A DNA stretch of 64,000 bases from Pseudoips prasinana (Eukaryota > Arthropoda > Insecta > Lepidoptera > Nolidae). The stretch lies in assembly GCA_951640165.1 (NCBI GenBank), contig OX621242.1, positions 10,037,501 through 10,101,500 of the forward strand, read 5' to 3'. Below, piece after piece: positions 53,641-63,505 of the stretch (position 1 is the stretch's first letter; every line of letters begins with the position of its first letter). Position numbers and translations under genes: made by a program. Under the pieces are notes generated by a model. That model saw nothing but the letters and a program-made list of their open reading frames with translations, was not told the DNA's origin and made no database searches.

Positions 53641-54884
53641 ACCCTTGCCTCAAAGACTGATAAATTAGTCTTGCACCTGACCTCAATCACTCGCATCGAC
53701 TTATCCATCCCATAGTAGTGACTCCCAAATAGAATATATTCGTAGTCTGTGTGCATGGCTGACTGTCTTATCAGACATCAGCAAAATCTGACAAAGACAT
53801 TATTTGATTCAGAGTGAAATTATCAATAATTGTAGCAAGCATACTGGTTTTTTACCAATTTCATTAGTCTTATTGAGTTTGGCATAATAACATACTGGTT
53901 CAAAAGTGAGCTCTAAGGAACTTACAGATTATTTTGCAATTTGTTATTTTGTAATTAATTAAAGCTATATAAATAGCGGAATGACCCGCACCGAACATTT
54001 GTAATCAGAATCCTGTGTGTGTGTTTTTAATATCCATTTAGATTTTTAAAGTTAATCTTAAGCCTTTGCGGAAACCTTGACAATGTCGATGGCAAAAGAC
54101 GAGATACTTCTTTGATCCGTGAATCCGTTTCTTGTTAATTTTGATTACAACATACTTATTATGTTATGGTGATTAAACCATGTGTAAAAACCCAGAGCAC
54201 ATGTTCAACATACTCATCAAGAGGCCCATGATCCAGAGGTTTGATTGCAAGCTACGGAGACGAATATCCAACATTTTTCATCATCTATGGCGACCATCAA
54301 ATGTCATCGCAATCCATCCGGATTTAACGCGATATGATAGAGGGGGTATTATATATTTACCATCAAATTTTAATACGAGAAATAAAATTGTAGTTACTCG
54401 TATTTCTATATTTTTCCAAACAACCTTATATTTTTTTGAATATTATGTATATTGGTAGAAAAAGGTTAAACTTGATTAAATGGTTTATGAATTTTCGACG
54501 GTAAGTATCAGAAAAGAAAGAAACAAAAGTAGAGGCTTGAATTTCAAAAGAAACAACAACATGAAGACTAGGTACTTCTTTCTCGCGTCGCGCGTCGTTT
54601 AAAACTACGTTTTCCAATACAATTTGAGAAGCTATTTACCAAAACGGTTGTTCAATACACTTTTTCCTCCAATATTCCCTATAATTCCCTAGCCACCTAT
54701 TACTCTAGCCGATATCTAACAAAAGCCACTACAAAAAAGTAATCCTGTAGTTTGGAACTCCATTCCCGCTGGAGGACAACATTTATTCTGAACTACAAAG
54801 TTAAATAATAATAACGGACCGGGACGTTTTACATTACGACAACGCAAACTTACCCGTGTACATGGAACTAGTAAAAGGTTATAT
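53641..54884. other. No recognisable feature
   Basis: Includes a 92-codon open frame at 54180-54458 with no recognised domain. No repeat recognised. Confidence 0.4.
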
Positions 54885-55196
54885 TATCTATACATATAAT
54901 AATCTAAGGAAAGTCAAAACTGTACGTTGAATATTTTTTAAACAGGATACTTGGGGCCTGATCTACAATCGATATGGAAGCCAAAAATGTAGTTTTTAGA
55001 TTTTTTGTCTGTATGTATGTTCGGGGTAAACTCAAAAAGTACTGCATGGATTTACTTCAAATTTTGCATATTTTTGCAATATTACTAAGAGGTCGGGTCA
55101 ACATATAGGCTATATATTATCACGCTATCACGTACGGGGGAGAAGCTGTGATAATTTATAAAATTTAACGCGGGTGAAACCGCGGGGCACAGCTAA
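54885..55196 (+). mobile_element. Helitron-like short element, longer variant
   Basis: GAAAGTCAAAACTGTACGTT, CTACAATCGATATGGAAGCC, TTTTTTGTCTGTATGTATG, AAAAAGTACTGCATGGAT, ATATAGGCTATATATTATCA, and 3' end GGTGAAACCGCGGGGCACAG then CTAA. The 3' end is Lep1-like but the inside is different. An inverted copy is at 56174-56490. Confidence 0.7.
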
Positions 55197-55969
55197 CTAT
55201 TAAATAACTTAGGAAATGAACAAGCTAAGAATATCTATTTCTAACCTTGGTCTGTTTAAAAATAATCTCATAGTCTCAATAGAGACTAACAATCAATCAA
55301 TCATAGTGCACAAGTGTGTCGGCAAAGACAGGTGCTCTTTTAAGGGAACGCCTAGAACAGCTGAAAAGAGGTCAGGTACAGGAGCAACGGCTATAAGCCC
55401 TCTCTGAGGGATGGGGGAGGGGGGGTTGTATAGCTAACTTTCAGATTCAGAGCCGATACAGAGAATTTTTTATAAGAGAAATATCGCAATATCATGTTTG
55501 GAATGACTCGAGATTTGAAACCTTATTACTTATGGGTGAGTACGCTACAATCGGTACGGTTGTTGAAGATAGATGACGTAGCGAGCTTGTGCCTACCTGA
55601 ATGTTTTATGCGTGGCTGTATGTAGGTATATAGGTATGAGCCGGCCGATGCGCCCGCGCGCGCCGTATTATCTATTAAGTTAGTTGCTAGTTGAGTTCCG
55701 GATTAAATGCATGCGTGTTAAAGTAATCATTACGTTTTTATTTACTTGTCCCTGGATATACTCTGCCAACACTAGTGTTATTGAATCAAAAACCTAACCC
55801 CACGTTTGGTTAGGTTAGTATAGTATGATATTTACATATTTTAGATCAAGTGAAATTTATATAAAAATAGCATAATACAAATCGAAAATTATATGAAGTA
55901 TGGCTTTAGTAAATATGGTATTATTTTAATTAAATGATGGAAGCAATTCCATTGTAGACATATTTTTGG
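55197..55969. other. No gene; short SINE fragment
   Basis: 55300-55345 has a reversed piece of the 49.5-kb SINE (TAGTGCACAAGTGTGTCGGC). A GC-rich patch GCCGGCCGATGCGCCCGCG near 55642 is unexplained. Confidence 0.45.
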
Positions 55970-56012
55970 AAAGCCTTTGTCCAGCAGTGGACGTCCTTCG
56001 TTTGACTTGATG
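55970..56012 (+). mobile_element. RTE-type LINE tail
   Basis: GCCTTTGTCCAGCAGTGGAC and a GATGATGATGAG end; only the last 40 bp. Confidence 0.65.
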
Positions 56013-56019
56013 ATGATGA

Positions 56020-56155
56020 GCACTAGACCAACAGGCTAGTAAGAGCACACCCAAACTCAAAACAATCATGTATGGGCCACACAAACAGTTGTCCTATGCA
56101 GGGATTGAATCCTAAGGTAGTAATTAGCGAAGCTACCACTGCGCCATACGTACAT
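56020..56155 (-). repeat. Two tRNA-like SINE head fragments
   Basis: ACTAGACCAACAGGCTAG is the reversed head of the composite SINE at 8.9 kb; next to it a reversed head with box B-like TAGGATTCAATCCCTGC and GGCGCAGTGGTAGCTTCGC. Confidence 0.6.
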
Positions 56156-56173
56156 TCTAATATTTATTAAATA

Positions 56174-56490
56174 CTAGCTGTGCCCCGCGGTTTTATCCGT
56201 GTTAAATTTTATAAATTATCACAGCTCCTCCCCCGTAGATGATAGCGTGATAATATGTAGCCTATATGTTGACCCGACCTCTTAGTAATATTCATGCAAA
56301 ATTTAAATTGAATCCATGCAGTACTTTTTGAGTTTAGCCCGGACATAAATACAGACAAACAGACAAAAATTATAAAAGCTATATTTTTGGCTTCGATATC
56401 GATTGTAGATCACGCCACAAGTATCCTTTTTAAAAAATATTCAAAGTACAGTTTTGACTTTCCTACGATTGTATTGTATGTATAGATAGT
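56174..56490 (-). mobile_element. Helitron-like short element, longer variant, inverted copy
   Basis: Reversed: 3' end CTAGCTGTGCCCCGCGG, then TCACAGCTCCTCCCCCGTAG, GTAGCCTATATGTTGACCCG, TTCATGCAAAATTTAAATTG, ATATCGATTGTAGATCACGC, GTACAGTTTTGACTTTCCTA. Aligns with 54885-55196 over the full length. Confidence 0.75.
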
Positions 56491-56569
56491 AAAAGCGCAA
56501 AAACGCGATATGTGATGATATTGCAGTTGCATAGTGTATCGAATTTATTACTACTAATCATAGCTAGAT

Positions 56570-56815
56570 GCTCTCACCGGTCCGTAAGCGATCGGTGAGG
56601 TTAAGTAATTAGGCTCGTGGTCAGTCCATAGATGGGTGACCGCCAAAGTGGTTTAATTTCTGAGCGTCTCCGTGCTTCGGAAGGCACGTTAAGCTGTCGG
56701 TCCCGGTTGTAGTCATGCAACAATCGTTAAGCCATGTCAGAGGCGTACTGGGCGGCTTGATCAACTCTGACACCACTAACTCGGTAACCACTGCCCATAC
56801 GATAATTAAGTGAGC
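56570..56815 (+). repeat. 5S rRNA-derived SINE
   Basis: Full order: GATGCTCTCACCGGTCC, GATCGGTGAGGTTAAGTAAT, GGTCAGTCCATAGATGGGTG, CTCCGTGCTTCGGAAGGCAC, GTCGGTCCCGGTTGTAGTCA, GCCATGTCAGAGGCGTACTG, CCACTGCCCATACGATAA. The best copy for comparing the head with 5S rRNA. Confidence 0.85.
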
Positions 56816-57009
56816 ACTACTACGTACAATGACGTAGAATGTCATTGGCTACATGAATTGGCTGGTTAAAGTAAAATTTACCATACTTAAATACTTGAAA
56901 TGAAAAGGTCGCCTCCATATTAACGCGTCTTTATAAACCTTAGTGCACACATGTAATATTCGAGTGCATTGTGGTGTAACGCATATTAGAGCGTTGAACC
57001 TTGTATATC

Positions 57010-57510
57010 AAAATCAAAATCAAAAAGTCATGTATTCCGTTAAAATATTACATTTGTGTGGAATCGTCAATTTTTTTTACCCTACCGTGCAGTGCATGAC
57101 GTCGCAGCTACTGAGAAACACTGCCAGAAAACTCAGTAGGAATCCTTGTTTAAAATATTTATTTCTTACATACGTTACATTGTATTTAAAGGTTTAAATT
57201 TAGAGCGACTCAATCCCAAGCTGTTTTGTCACTTAAATAATCAGAAGTTTTGTAGTAAGCCCTGCTACACAATTTGGCTTTTATAATTCTTTTAAACTTA
57301 TTTATAGACATTTCTCGAATATCACTGGGAAGTTTGTTATCTTAACTCTTTTATGGGGCAATGTATAAGATTCTATCTTATACATTGCCCCATAAAAGAG
57401 TTACTTACTTTGTGGAGACGGGTGTTATGTAACGCAAAGTTATGCTTATATCTAGTATTTATATTATGAGTATCACTCCTTTTACAGAAGGAGTCTTTAT
57501 ATTTATCATA
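57010..57510 (-). mobile_element. LINE 3' end, family C
   Basis: Left edge has AAAATCAAAATC units, i.e. a GATTTT tail on the minus strand. Collinear with 48455-49420 apart from repeat D in that copy and the palindrome here. Coding part absent, clade unknown. Confidence 0.6.
57343..57403. repeat. Perfect 29-bp palindrome with 3-nt loop
   Basis: TAACTCTTTTATGGGGCAAT... (57343-57371) and its exact reverse complement (57375-57403) around TCT. The family C copy at 49.3 kb has only the right arm, so the left arm is a local inverted duplication. Confidence 0.95.
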
Positions 57511-57805
57511 TGCATACGTTAGACCGCTGAAAGTTTAAACAGAATTGCTTGTAAAATTATTATCGTGTGACATGCTAGACTAGAAGTACAGAAGGTACTA
57601 GAGAATTTTGCGAGAAAATGAAGTTTTGAGTATTCTTCGTACTCGACGCAGATTCTTTGGTGATATGCAAACATATTGTTGAGTTGGTTCTTGTTTGATG
57701 GAAGTTACGTGGAATGCTGTTGTCAGTTATCATAGTTTTTGTAGAAAAGGTAGGATGATACCAGATGATATGCAAAAGTGAACTTAGTAGTAGGTCGTAG
57801 TTCTC

Positions 57806-58140
57806 AGAGAGATGCTGCCGATCGTTATCTGGAACATAATTTATTCGATCGGGACGACCTTTATTAGACAACTCAAAAGCTATTTAATTCAGAAAAGTTT
57901 CTATTAATTACAAGAATTTTACAATGACAACCAACATAAATAAATAAATACAAATGTAAAATTAATGCTAAAAATCCCTGGGACAACTTCTACGCCCCGC
58001 AAAAAGTGGACCGACGATCTTACAAGAGTCGCGGGATGCCGGTGGATTCGGGCATCGCAAGACCGGCAGTTGGTTAGATCTTTGGGGGAGGCCTTTGTCC
58101 AGCAGTGGACGTCTTTCCGCTGATATGATGATGATGATGA
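57806..58140 (+). mobile_element. Chimera of family B pieces and an RTE-type C-terminus
   Basis: TCAGAGAGATGCTGCCGATC (family B) occurs at 57812; at 57978 CCTGGGACAACTTCTACGCC (family B end) is joined to KWTDDLTRVAGCRWIRASQD, RQLVRSLGEAFVQQWTSFR and a GATGATGATGATGA tail (RTE). The RTE part is open except for its ends. Confidence 0.65.
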
Positions 58141-58149
58141 AGCTTCATG

Positions 58150-58335
58150 GTTAAGCAAACTATCATCATTGTAAGCCTTGTATCGTCCACTGCTGGACAT
58201 AAGCCTCCTCTAAAAGTTTCTATAATGTTGCCATTTGGAGTGATTTGCCTCAGTCACCGCGATTTGCATGCGATTTGGTGACCACAGTTAGGTGGTACCT
58301 AGTACACAGGTGGCGCTGCTGTCGACTACCTGGTG
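58150..58335 (+). repeat. Reversed RTE tail with family B-like continuation
   Basis: ATCGTCCACTGCTGGACATA, AGCCTCCTCTAAAAGTTTCT, then TGATTTGCCTCAGTCACCGC and GCGATTTGGTGACC. Head of family B type, middle diverged. Confidence 0.45.
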
Positions 58336-58489
58336 TATGCTTTAGTCACTTCTTACGACTGCCATTGGTTTATTGGTTGTTATTATTTCTAGGCCGCAAA
58401 CCACACGGCTACTTATTATAACGTATCTAAATTACTTAATATAATATCTAATATAAATGAATACATGTACACAACGATAAAAAAGGTGC

Positions 58490-58670
58490 TTGTGTGGCGA
58501 CCACGGGCCGCAGGACCCGCACAAGGTGTACTATTTACTTGAGTGGGTCGCTTGATGCTGCGGGACGCTAGTAATGTAATACCGGAACTGTGGAGATCAT
58601 TGGGGGAAATATTTGTCCAGCTGTGGACGTTTTTCAGATACCATACTGATAATAATGATATACTACTAGT
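58490..58670 (+). mobile_element. RTE-type LINE C-terminus, decayed
   Basis: VWRPRAAGPAQ, then after frame slips NCGDHWGKYLSSCGRFS; nucleotide blocks GTGTGGCGACCACGGGCCG and TGGAGATCATTGGGGGAAAT match the 43.8-kb copy. Confidence 0.6.
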
Positions 58671-58761
58671 TTTAATTCAACATACGAATAAATAATAAGC
58701 TTAGTGTATCAATGCAGTTGACGACCAATCAATGTCCTTTGTTTTGTCTCTAGGACTTTAA

Positions 58762-58973
58762 TCCTAACTAATATTATAAATGCGAAAGTAACTCTGTCTG
58801 TCTGTCTGTCTGTTACTCTTTCACGCCAAAACTACTGAACGGATTTGAATGAAATTTGGTATACAGATGGTCTAGACCCTGAGAAAGAACATAGGCTAAT
58901 TTTTATAGTTAGGATAACACATAGGCCATATTCTATAAAGTTTAACGCGGGTAAAACCGCGGGGCACAGCTAG
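58762..58973 (+). mobile_element. Lep1-like short Helitron derivative, complete
   Basis: 5' TCCTAACTAATATTATAAAT, CTGTCTGTCTGTCTG, TTACTCTTTCACGCC, GAACGGATTTGAATGAAATT, 3' GCGGGTAAAACCGCGGGGCA then CAGCTAG and T. The GCGG..CCGC stem just before CTAG is the expected Helitron 3' hairpin. Confidence 0.8.
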
Positions 58974-59299
58974 TTATAAATAATTACAACCACCAATAAC
59001 CCTCTCCCCTTCTCTACGTTATAAATTAAAACAAATACATAATAAACTCTTGGCTGAACAATGATAAACCATCTGAATTATTGATTGGCAACCACTGTTC
59101 AAAGTGTTTCGTCTCTTCTTCGTTACTTATCTGTTCTTACTGTTAGATAATTGGATCAGGATTTGTTGTTTAGAACTGTATGTTATACAGAACGAATGGT
59201 TGATGAGCTAAATATGTAAAAATGTAGGGTGCGTAAGTATGTATGAATACACTACGATGCATAACATGACAGGACATGCTATGAATTGTAGGATGATAG
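58974..59299. other. No recognisable feature
   Basis: No motif or coding frame recognised. Confidence 0.5.
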
Positions 59300-59565
59300 G
59301 CCGGTTGACGTGGTTGGTATAAACTTGTCCTTCACGCCGCAGGTGTGGGTTCGATTTCCACCCAGGCTAGATATTTTTGTGCATGAACATGTCTGTTTTT
59401 CCTGAATCTGGGTGTTATTATCTATATAAGTATTTAGTTACAAAAGAAAACTAGTAAGTATATGTAGTATATCAGTTATCTGGTTTCCATAGTACAAGCT
59501 CTGCTTAGTTTGAGATTAGATGGCCGTGTGTAAATTATGTCCCAGGATATTATTATTTCCAATTA
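59300..59565 (+). repeat. SINE family S1
   Basis: GGCCGGTTGACGTGGTTGGT, GGTGTGGGTTCGATTTCCAC (box B), TGTCTGTTTTTCCTGAATCT, ATCAGTTATCTGGTTTCCAT, GCTCTGCTTAGTTTGAGAT, and tail CAGGATATTATTATT. A second S1 tail alone is at 59768-59825. Confidence 0.85.
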
Positions 59566-59651
59566 TTTATTTCTTATTTTTTACACATTTATAATTATAA
59601 AATTGATATATAATAAAATAACAATAATATATAATAAAATATGTAAATATA

Positions 59652-59693
59652 AGAGTTCCTGAGGGCGGCATACGCCGCCGCAGGAGGAACTCT
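59652..59693. repeat. GC-rich hairpin in AT-rich DNA
   Basis: AGAGTTCCT pairs with AGGAACTCT (59685-59693) and the inner GGCGGC with GCCGCC around ATAC. Flanked by poly-ATA on both sides. Confidence 0.8.
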
Positions 59694-59767
59694 ACTTTTA
59701 TTATTATTATTAATAAATAAGTTTACATGACAAATAGACCGGGTTAAGGTCCCCTCGCTACTAATTC

Positions 59768-59825
59768 ATCTTTGTTGGGTTTAGATGGCCGGGTGTGAAT
59801 AATATCCCAGGATATTATTATATGG
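59768..59825 (+). repeat. SINE S1 tail fragment
   Basis: GGGTTTAGATGGCCGGGTGT, AATATCCCAGGATATTATTA. Confidence 0.6.
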
Positions 59826-60329
59826 ATTTGCTGGACGTTCAAAGTACCCGTATGTATCGAATACTTAGTGAAAGTTGTCTTTACATCGGCCTATTGTGGA
59901 GTCAGTGAATTATCTCAATGAGTGCTAATTAAATTTCTTTACGTCTTGCTATGCGGAAGGCGCCCCATCGTTAATTCGACAAACGAATCACTTTGTTTGT
60001 TCGAGTGCTGAGCTAAGTGTCTTTTAGTAATAGAACGCTCTTAGTTTAATTGATTGTTAGATCCGACGTTCATTTATTGTGTTTGAGGAAGAGGATAAAT
60101 TAAGGGTTTATAAAGATTTGGTGGTGGTTTATAAATACCCTGTTTTACGGTTGAAATACAATGGGACCAATTGTACTTTAATTGTTTGATATATTTCAGT
60201 TTATTGTTTATGGTACCATTTTAAATGATAGTACAGAATATTCAGAACCTTATACTGTGTAGCATACGTCGACGAATATCTCAACTGTATCTCATCTTAT
60301 AGGGGTAGAAGTCGTTTTAAGGGAATACC
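59826..60329. other. No recognisable feature
   Basis: No motif or coding frame recognised. Confidence 0.5.
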
Positions 60330-60560
60330 TACCAGGGGCTCTACCGGCTAAGTCGCCGAACATCGTTCTGTTCAAATCAATAAAGGTTAAAATGAATTAA
60401 TCAATCGTTAAACCGGCTTCAACATTCCGGACAATTTATGACGTCACACGAGGTCAGGGAAGCCGATTTAACGATTGATTAAGTTATTTTTAACCTTTAT
60501 TTATATGAACGTCATTCACGAAAACGATGTTCGGCGACTTAGCCGGTAGAGCCGGTAGAG
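60330..60560. mobile_element. Inverted-repeat element (MITE), about 230 bp
   Basis: CTCTACCGGCTAAGTCGCCG and AACATCGTT at the left equal the reverse complement at the right (60528-60560); arms continue through ATAAAGGTTAAAA and ATCAATCGTTAAA with a short indel, about 90 bp each. The right end has GCCGGTAGAG twice. The loop region holds GACGTCACACGAGGTCAGG. Class unknown. Confidence 0.8.
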
Positions 60561-60654
60561 ATAACAATTTGGCAGCGGCGTTTCTCTGTGAACTATGACC
60601 ACCACACTGCGATCAATAACCCGTTTCGTAAGCGTGGCGATTATGGCATATATG

Positions 60655-60715
60655 TACGTCCTTTCTTGTGGGAGGCTATTGTCCAGCAGTGGACTTCATC
60701 CGGCTGACATGATGG
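60655..60715 (+). mobile_element. RTE-type LINE tail
   Basis: GTGGGAGGCTATTGTCCAGC, AGTGGACTTCATCCGGCTGA, CATGATGG. Short decayed 3' end. Confidence 0.6.
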
Positions 60716-60844
60716 AAGGACCCTTTTGGTACAACTTTGTGCTGCACTTTGAGACAGTAGTATATTGGACATATTACAGCATTAATTAATGAATTGTATT
60801 TATTGACTCATGTTGATAATGATAATTAGCTATATTAAACGTGC

Positions 60845-60945
60845 CCAGACAATATCAGCGTTTAAAAAGCTAGTCAAAGAACACTATTTGTCTGTATAAT
60901 TAATGGTCCTACGTTAAATAAAGTATTTTTCTTATTTAGTTATTT
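60845..60945 (+). mobile_element. LINE C-terminal remnant
   Basis: RAQTISAFKKLVKEHYLSV and a stop, followed by AATAAAG. This looks like the last residues of a Jockey/CR1-type protein (the FK..L..HL segment) and its short 3' region. Confidence 0.5.
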
Positions 60946-61079
60946 AATTATGTTTATTTTTACATTTCCTTCTTTTTAACAGTAAATTTATTAAACATCT
61001 TTTTTTTATGGATATACCACAATTTTGGTGTATGTCTTGTTGCACACCTACTGCTATTAGTTATTGTTCAGCTCCTATC

Positions 61080-61207
61080 CATCCTAAGGTTGTCTGGAAG
61101 AGATCGCTTTATGCGATAAGACCGCCCTTTGTACAACTTGTTTATGTAATATCCTATGAAATATGTATTCTTATGGTGTACAATAAAGAGTACAATATTC
61201 TATTCTA
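61080..61207 (+). mobile_element. LINE 3' end with TTCTA tail
   Basis: GGTTGTCTGGAAGAGATCGC, TTTATGCGATAAGACCGCCC, GTGTACAATAAAGAGTACAA, then TTCTATTCTATT. The block is a familiar lepidopteran LINE 3' terminus. Its AATAAA plus TTCTA repeat is the same end plan as beside the 22-kb array. Confidence 0.65.
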
Positions 61208-62020
61208 TTAGCTTTAAATGTAAATATAAAATATTAAGGGTAATTTATTGTATTATTATTTTGATTGCTGTGTGCTACGTTTTATGGTTACGTATTATCT
61301 ACTGTTGAGTATAACTAGGACAGCTATATTTGTGAGAAAAATAATTATAAACAATTTACTAGACTACACTATTACTTATAATATAAGTAGTAAGTTTTTG
61401 GAACGAAGTTCCTTATCGCGCGTTGTGAAAGGGGGCTAGATGGAAATAATTCTTACGAAAAGTTGACATGAAACTTTTTGCAGCTGTGCGGCGTGCGTAT
61501 GTTTCTCTGTATGTCTCTCTCTCTCTCTCTCTTTCTAATAGAAAGCAAGCCAGATATTTTCATTTCTATTTCGCATTGAACAGTGTGGTGTCGCAACGAT
61601 TATTTTTGTTGAGTGTATACAGGTTTTTTGTACATAATAAATAATAAGAAATAACTTCGTTCCATCCGGGTGTCCCTTGACACCTCTCAAGTTTTTTTTT
61701 GTATTTAAGAAGTGCAAAGAATGTCGTTATTGTCGACTATGTGAGTCAAACGCGCTCAGGATCGGTTTTTAGGATTTTGACATGTGACCAAAATAGTACA
61801 AAGAATTCTATATGGAGCAGTCTCAGACTGTCCATACGTTTATCATAGTGGTCACATTTAAAACTTAGATTTAGGTTTTATTATCCAACTATATGATAAG
61901 TAGAGACATTGAAAACATATTATTTAAGTTGCTTAACTGTTTGTGAAAGTTATTTCACTTAGAGTTGGTATACTACATTACTATATGATATATGTCTATA
62001 TTACAAACACTTTTGACTAC
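61208..62020. other. No gene; TC microsatellite
   Basis: A TC run at 61513-61532 is the only feature recognised. Confidence 0.55.
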
Positions 62021-62021
62021 C

Positions 62022-62210
62022 TCATTGGTATAGCGGTGGCGTGTTCACCCGTAGAGAAGGAGGTCCTGGGTTCAAATCCCGGGTCGGGCCAAAAGCGTTT
62101 TTGGGTTCGTGGCAAAGCTGCCAGCCTTCTGATAATGAAGAGCCTTCTGATCTTCCGCATAATGGTCGGGGAACATGCCCATGTTCCCCGACCATTATGC
62201 GGAAGATTTT
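62022..62210 (+). repeat. tRNA-derived SINE with terminal palindrome
   Basis: Head CTCATTGGTATAGCGGTGGC, box B GGTCCTGGGTTCAAATCCCG, then GGGTTCGTGGCAAAGCTGCC and the palindrome at 62150-62207. The acceptor ends do not pair, so this is not a tRNA gene. Confidence 0.75.
62150..62207. repeat. Perfect 28-bp palindrome, 2-nt spacer
   Basis: ATCTTCCGCATAATGGTCGG... (62150-62177) and its exact reverse complement (62180-62207) with CC between. GC content is above that of the surroundings. Confidence 0.95.
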
Positions 62211-63464
62211 ATTGATTGATTTCAATATAAATCAAATTCATAGCTAGGTTGTAATTTTAGTTGATTAATTAATTTTACATTTTAGTTTTTACATTTAAAG
62301 TTTATAGTTTTAAAATTAAATTATAGTTTACATTTTTAATATTTTATAAGTAATTTATAGTTTGAGTAGTACGTATTACTCAAAATATAAAATGTCATGA
62401 GTTCAATTCAAAATAATTATACGGTAAAATATAAATTTATCTTATAACTTATTTAAAAATGAAAACGTACGAAGCTTGGGTGGATTGCTAGTATACCTAC
62501 TAATAAAACACGATTAAGTAATGCTAATGATTAAGTAAACTTTTGTTACTTCTCAAAAGACATACACTTCGCCAGTTTATTTTAAAAGTGTTTTATGTAC
62601 TTTTCTTTTAAATATTTTGTACATGAATACTCGTAATATAATCACATATAATCCTTTCAAACACACATATGATCCTAGCTCTATACGTAGAATAAATTTC
62701 GAATTTCAGACATACATACATGTACCAAGATAAAGACCAACGTACTCGAAAGTACTGAACTAGCATTAACTTTACTATATGTCATCACTTGGCAAATAAG
62801 ATGACATTTAAAGCCAGTTCACACGGTGTATTTAGACGCAGAATTAACGATGTGAGACCAAAAGTAATCAATACGGTGAGTGTCAGGAAGATGAAGTTAA
62901 ACCAGGGCTCCCTTTATATTGGGGAAGGTCGAGAGCCCTACAACATGTAGACGACCCTCAAACTGAGGGATAGCAGTTACACGGACACATTAAGGGACTT
63001 TTGGTTTTCGTTTTTTATGACGTAATTCTGGCACCTTTTTGGTAATATACGTATTAATTTTCCGTGTTTGTTTGGGCGGAGGGTCAGTTAGGTTGAGAGA
63101 TAAAATGTACGAGTGTGTTTGGATGTACCTATTGCATTAGTACTTATCGTAAAGGGGACGGAGAGCAGTAATGCGTTTGTTACTGTATCTATCCCTCATC
63201 CTGTGTTGTACACAAAGTAAAGTTGATTGTGTTAGAAGATTTGAATTAATGATTGTCATTGTTTGTTGCGAGTAAGTGAGATGGGGAGAAACCGAAGTAG
63301 TGACACTTCAAAAAGACATTTTTATGTATCACAATCAATAATTTCCTTATATCCATATATATCAATAGAACAGTTTGGATGCCAAATTTATTGAAACGGA
63401 AAGTTGTGCGTCGAAAGATGATTACACGTTTTATTGGGGATGATTATTGTAATTCAGTTTTTTT
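62211..63464. other. No recognisable feature
   Basis: AT-rich up to about 62800, then mixed. No gene or repeat recognised. Confidence 0.45.
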
Positions 63465-63505
63465 GGCCTTTGTCCAGCTGTGGATGTTTTTTGGCTGATA
63501 TGATG
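63465..63505 (+). mobile_element. RTE-type LINE tail
   Basis: GGCCTTTGTCCAGCTGTGGA, TTTTTTGGCTGATATGATGA. Last 40 bp only. Confidence 0.65.

Noticed and set aside
54180..54458. 92-codon open frame as a gene
   Set aside because: No recognised domain, no promoter or splice context, basic and hydrophobic residues as expected from AT-rich chance frames; mentioned only as unexplained.
55800..55825. Telomere-type TTAGG repeats (also near 13790)
   Set aside because: Only two units each; expected by chance in this length of AT-rich DNA.
56600..56645. 5S rRNA gene
   Set aside because: Only part of a 5S-like sequence, with substitutions, always followed by the same SINE body and AAGT-type tail.
62022..62097. 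tRNA gene candidates at SINE heads (also 1.27, 4.36, 25.26, 49.75, 59.3 kb)
   Set aside because: Box A and box B are present, but acceptor ends do not pair and each head continues into a repeated SINE body.
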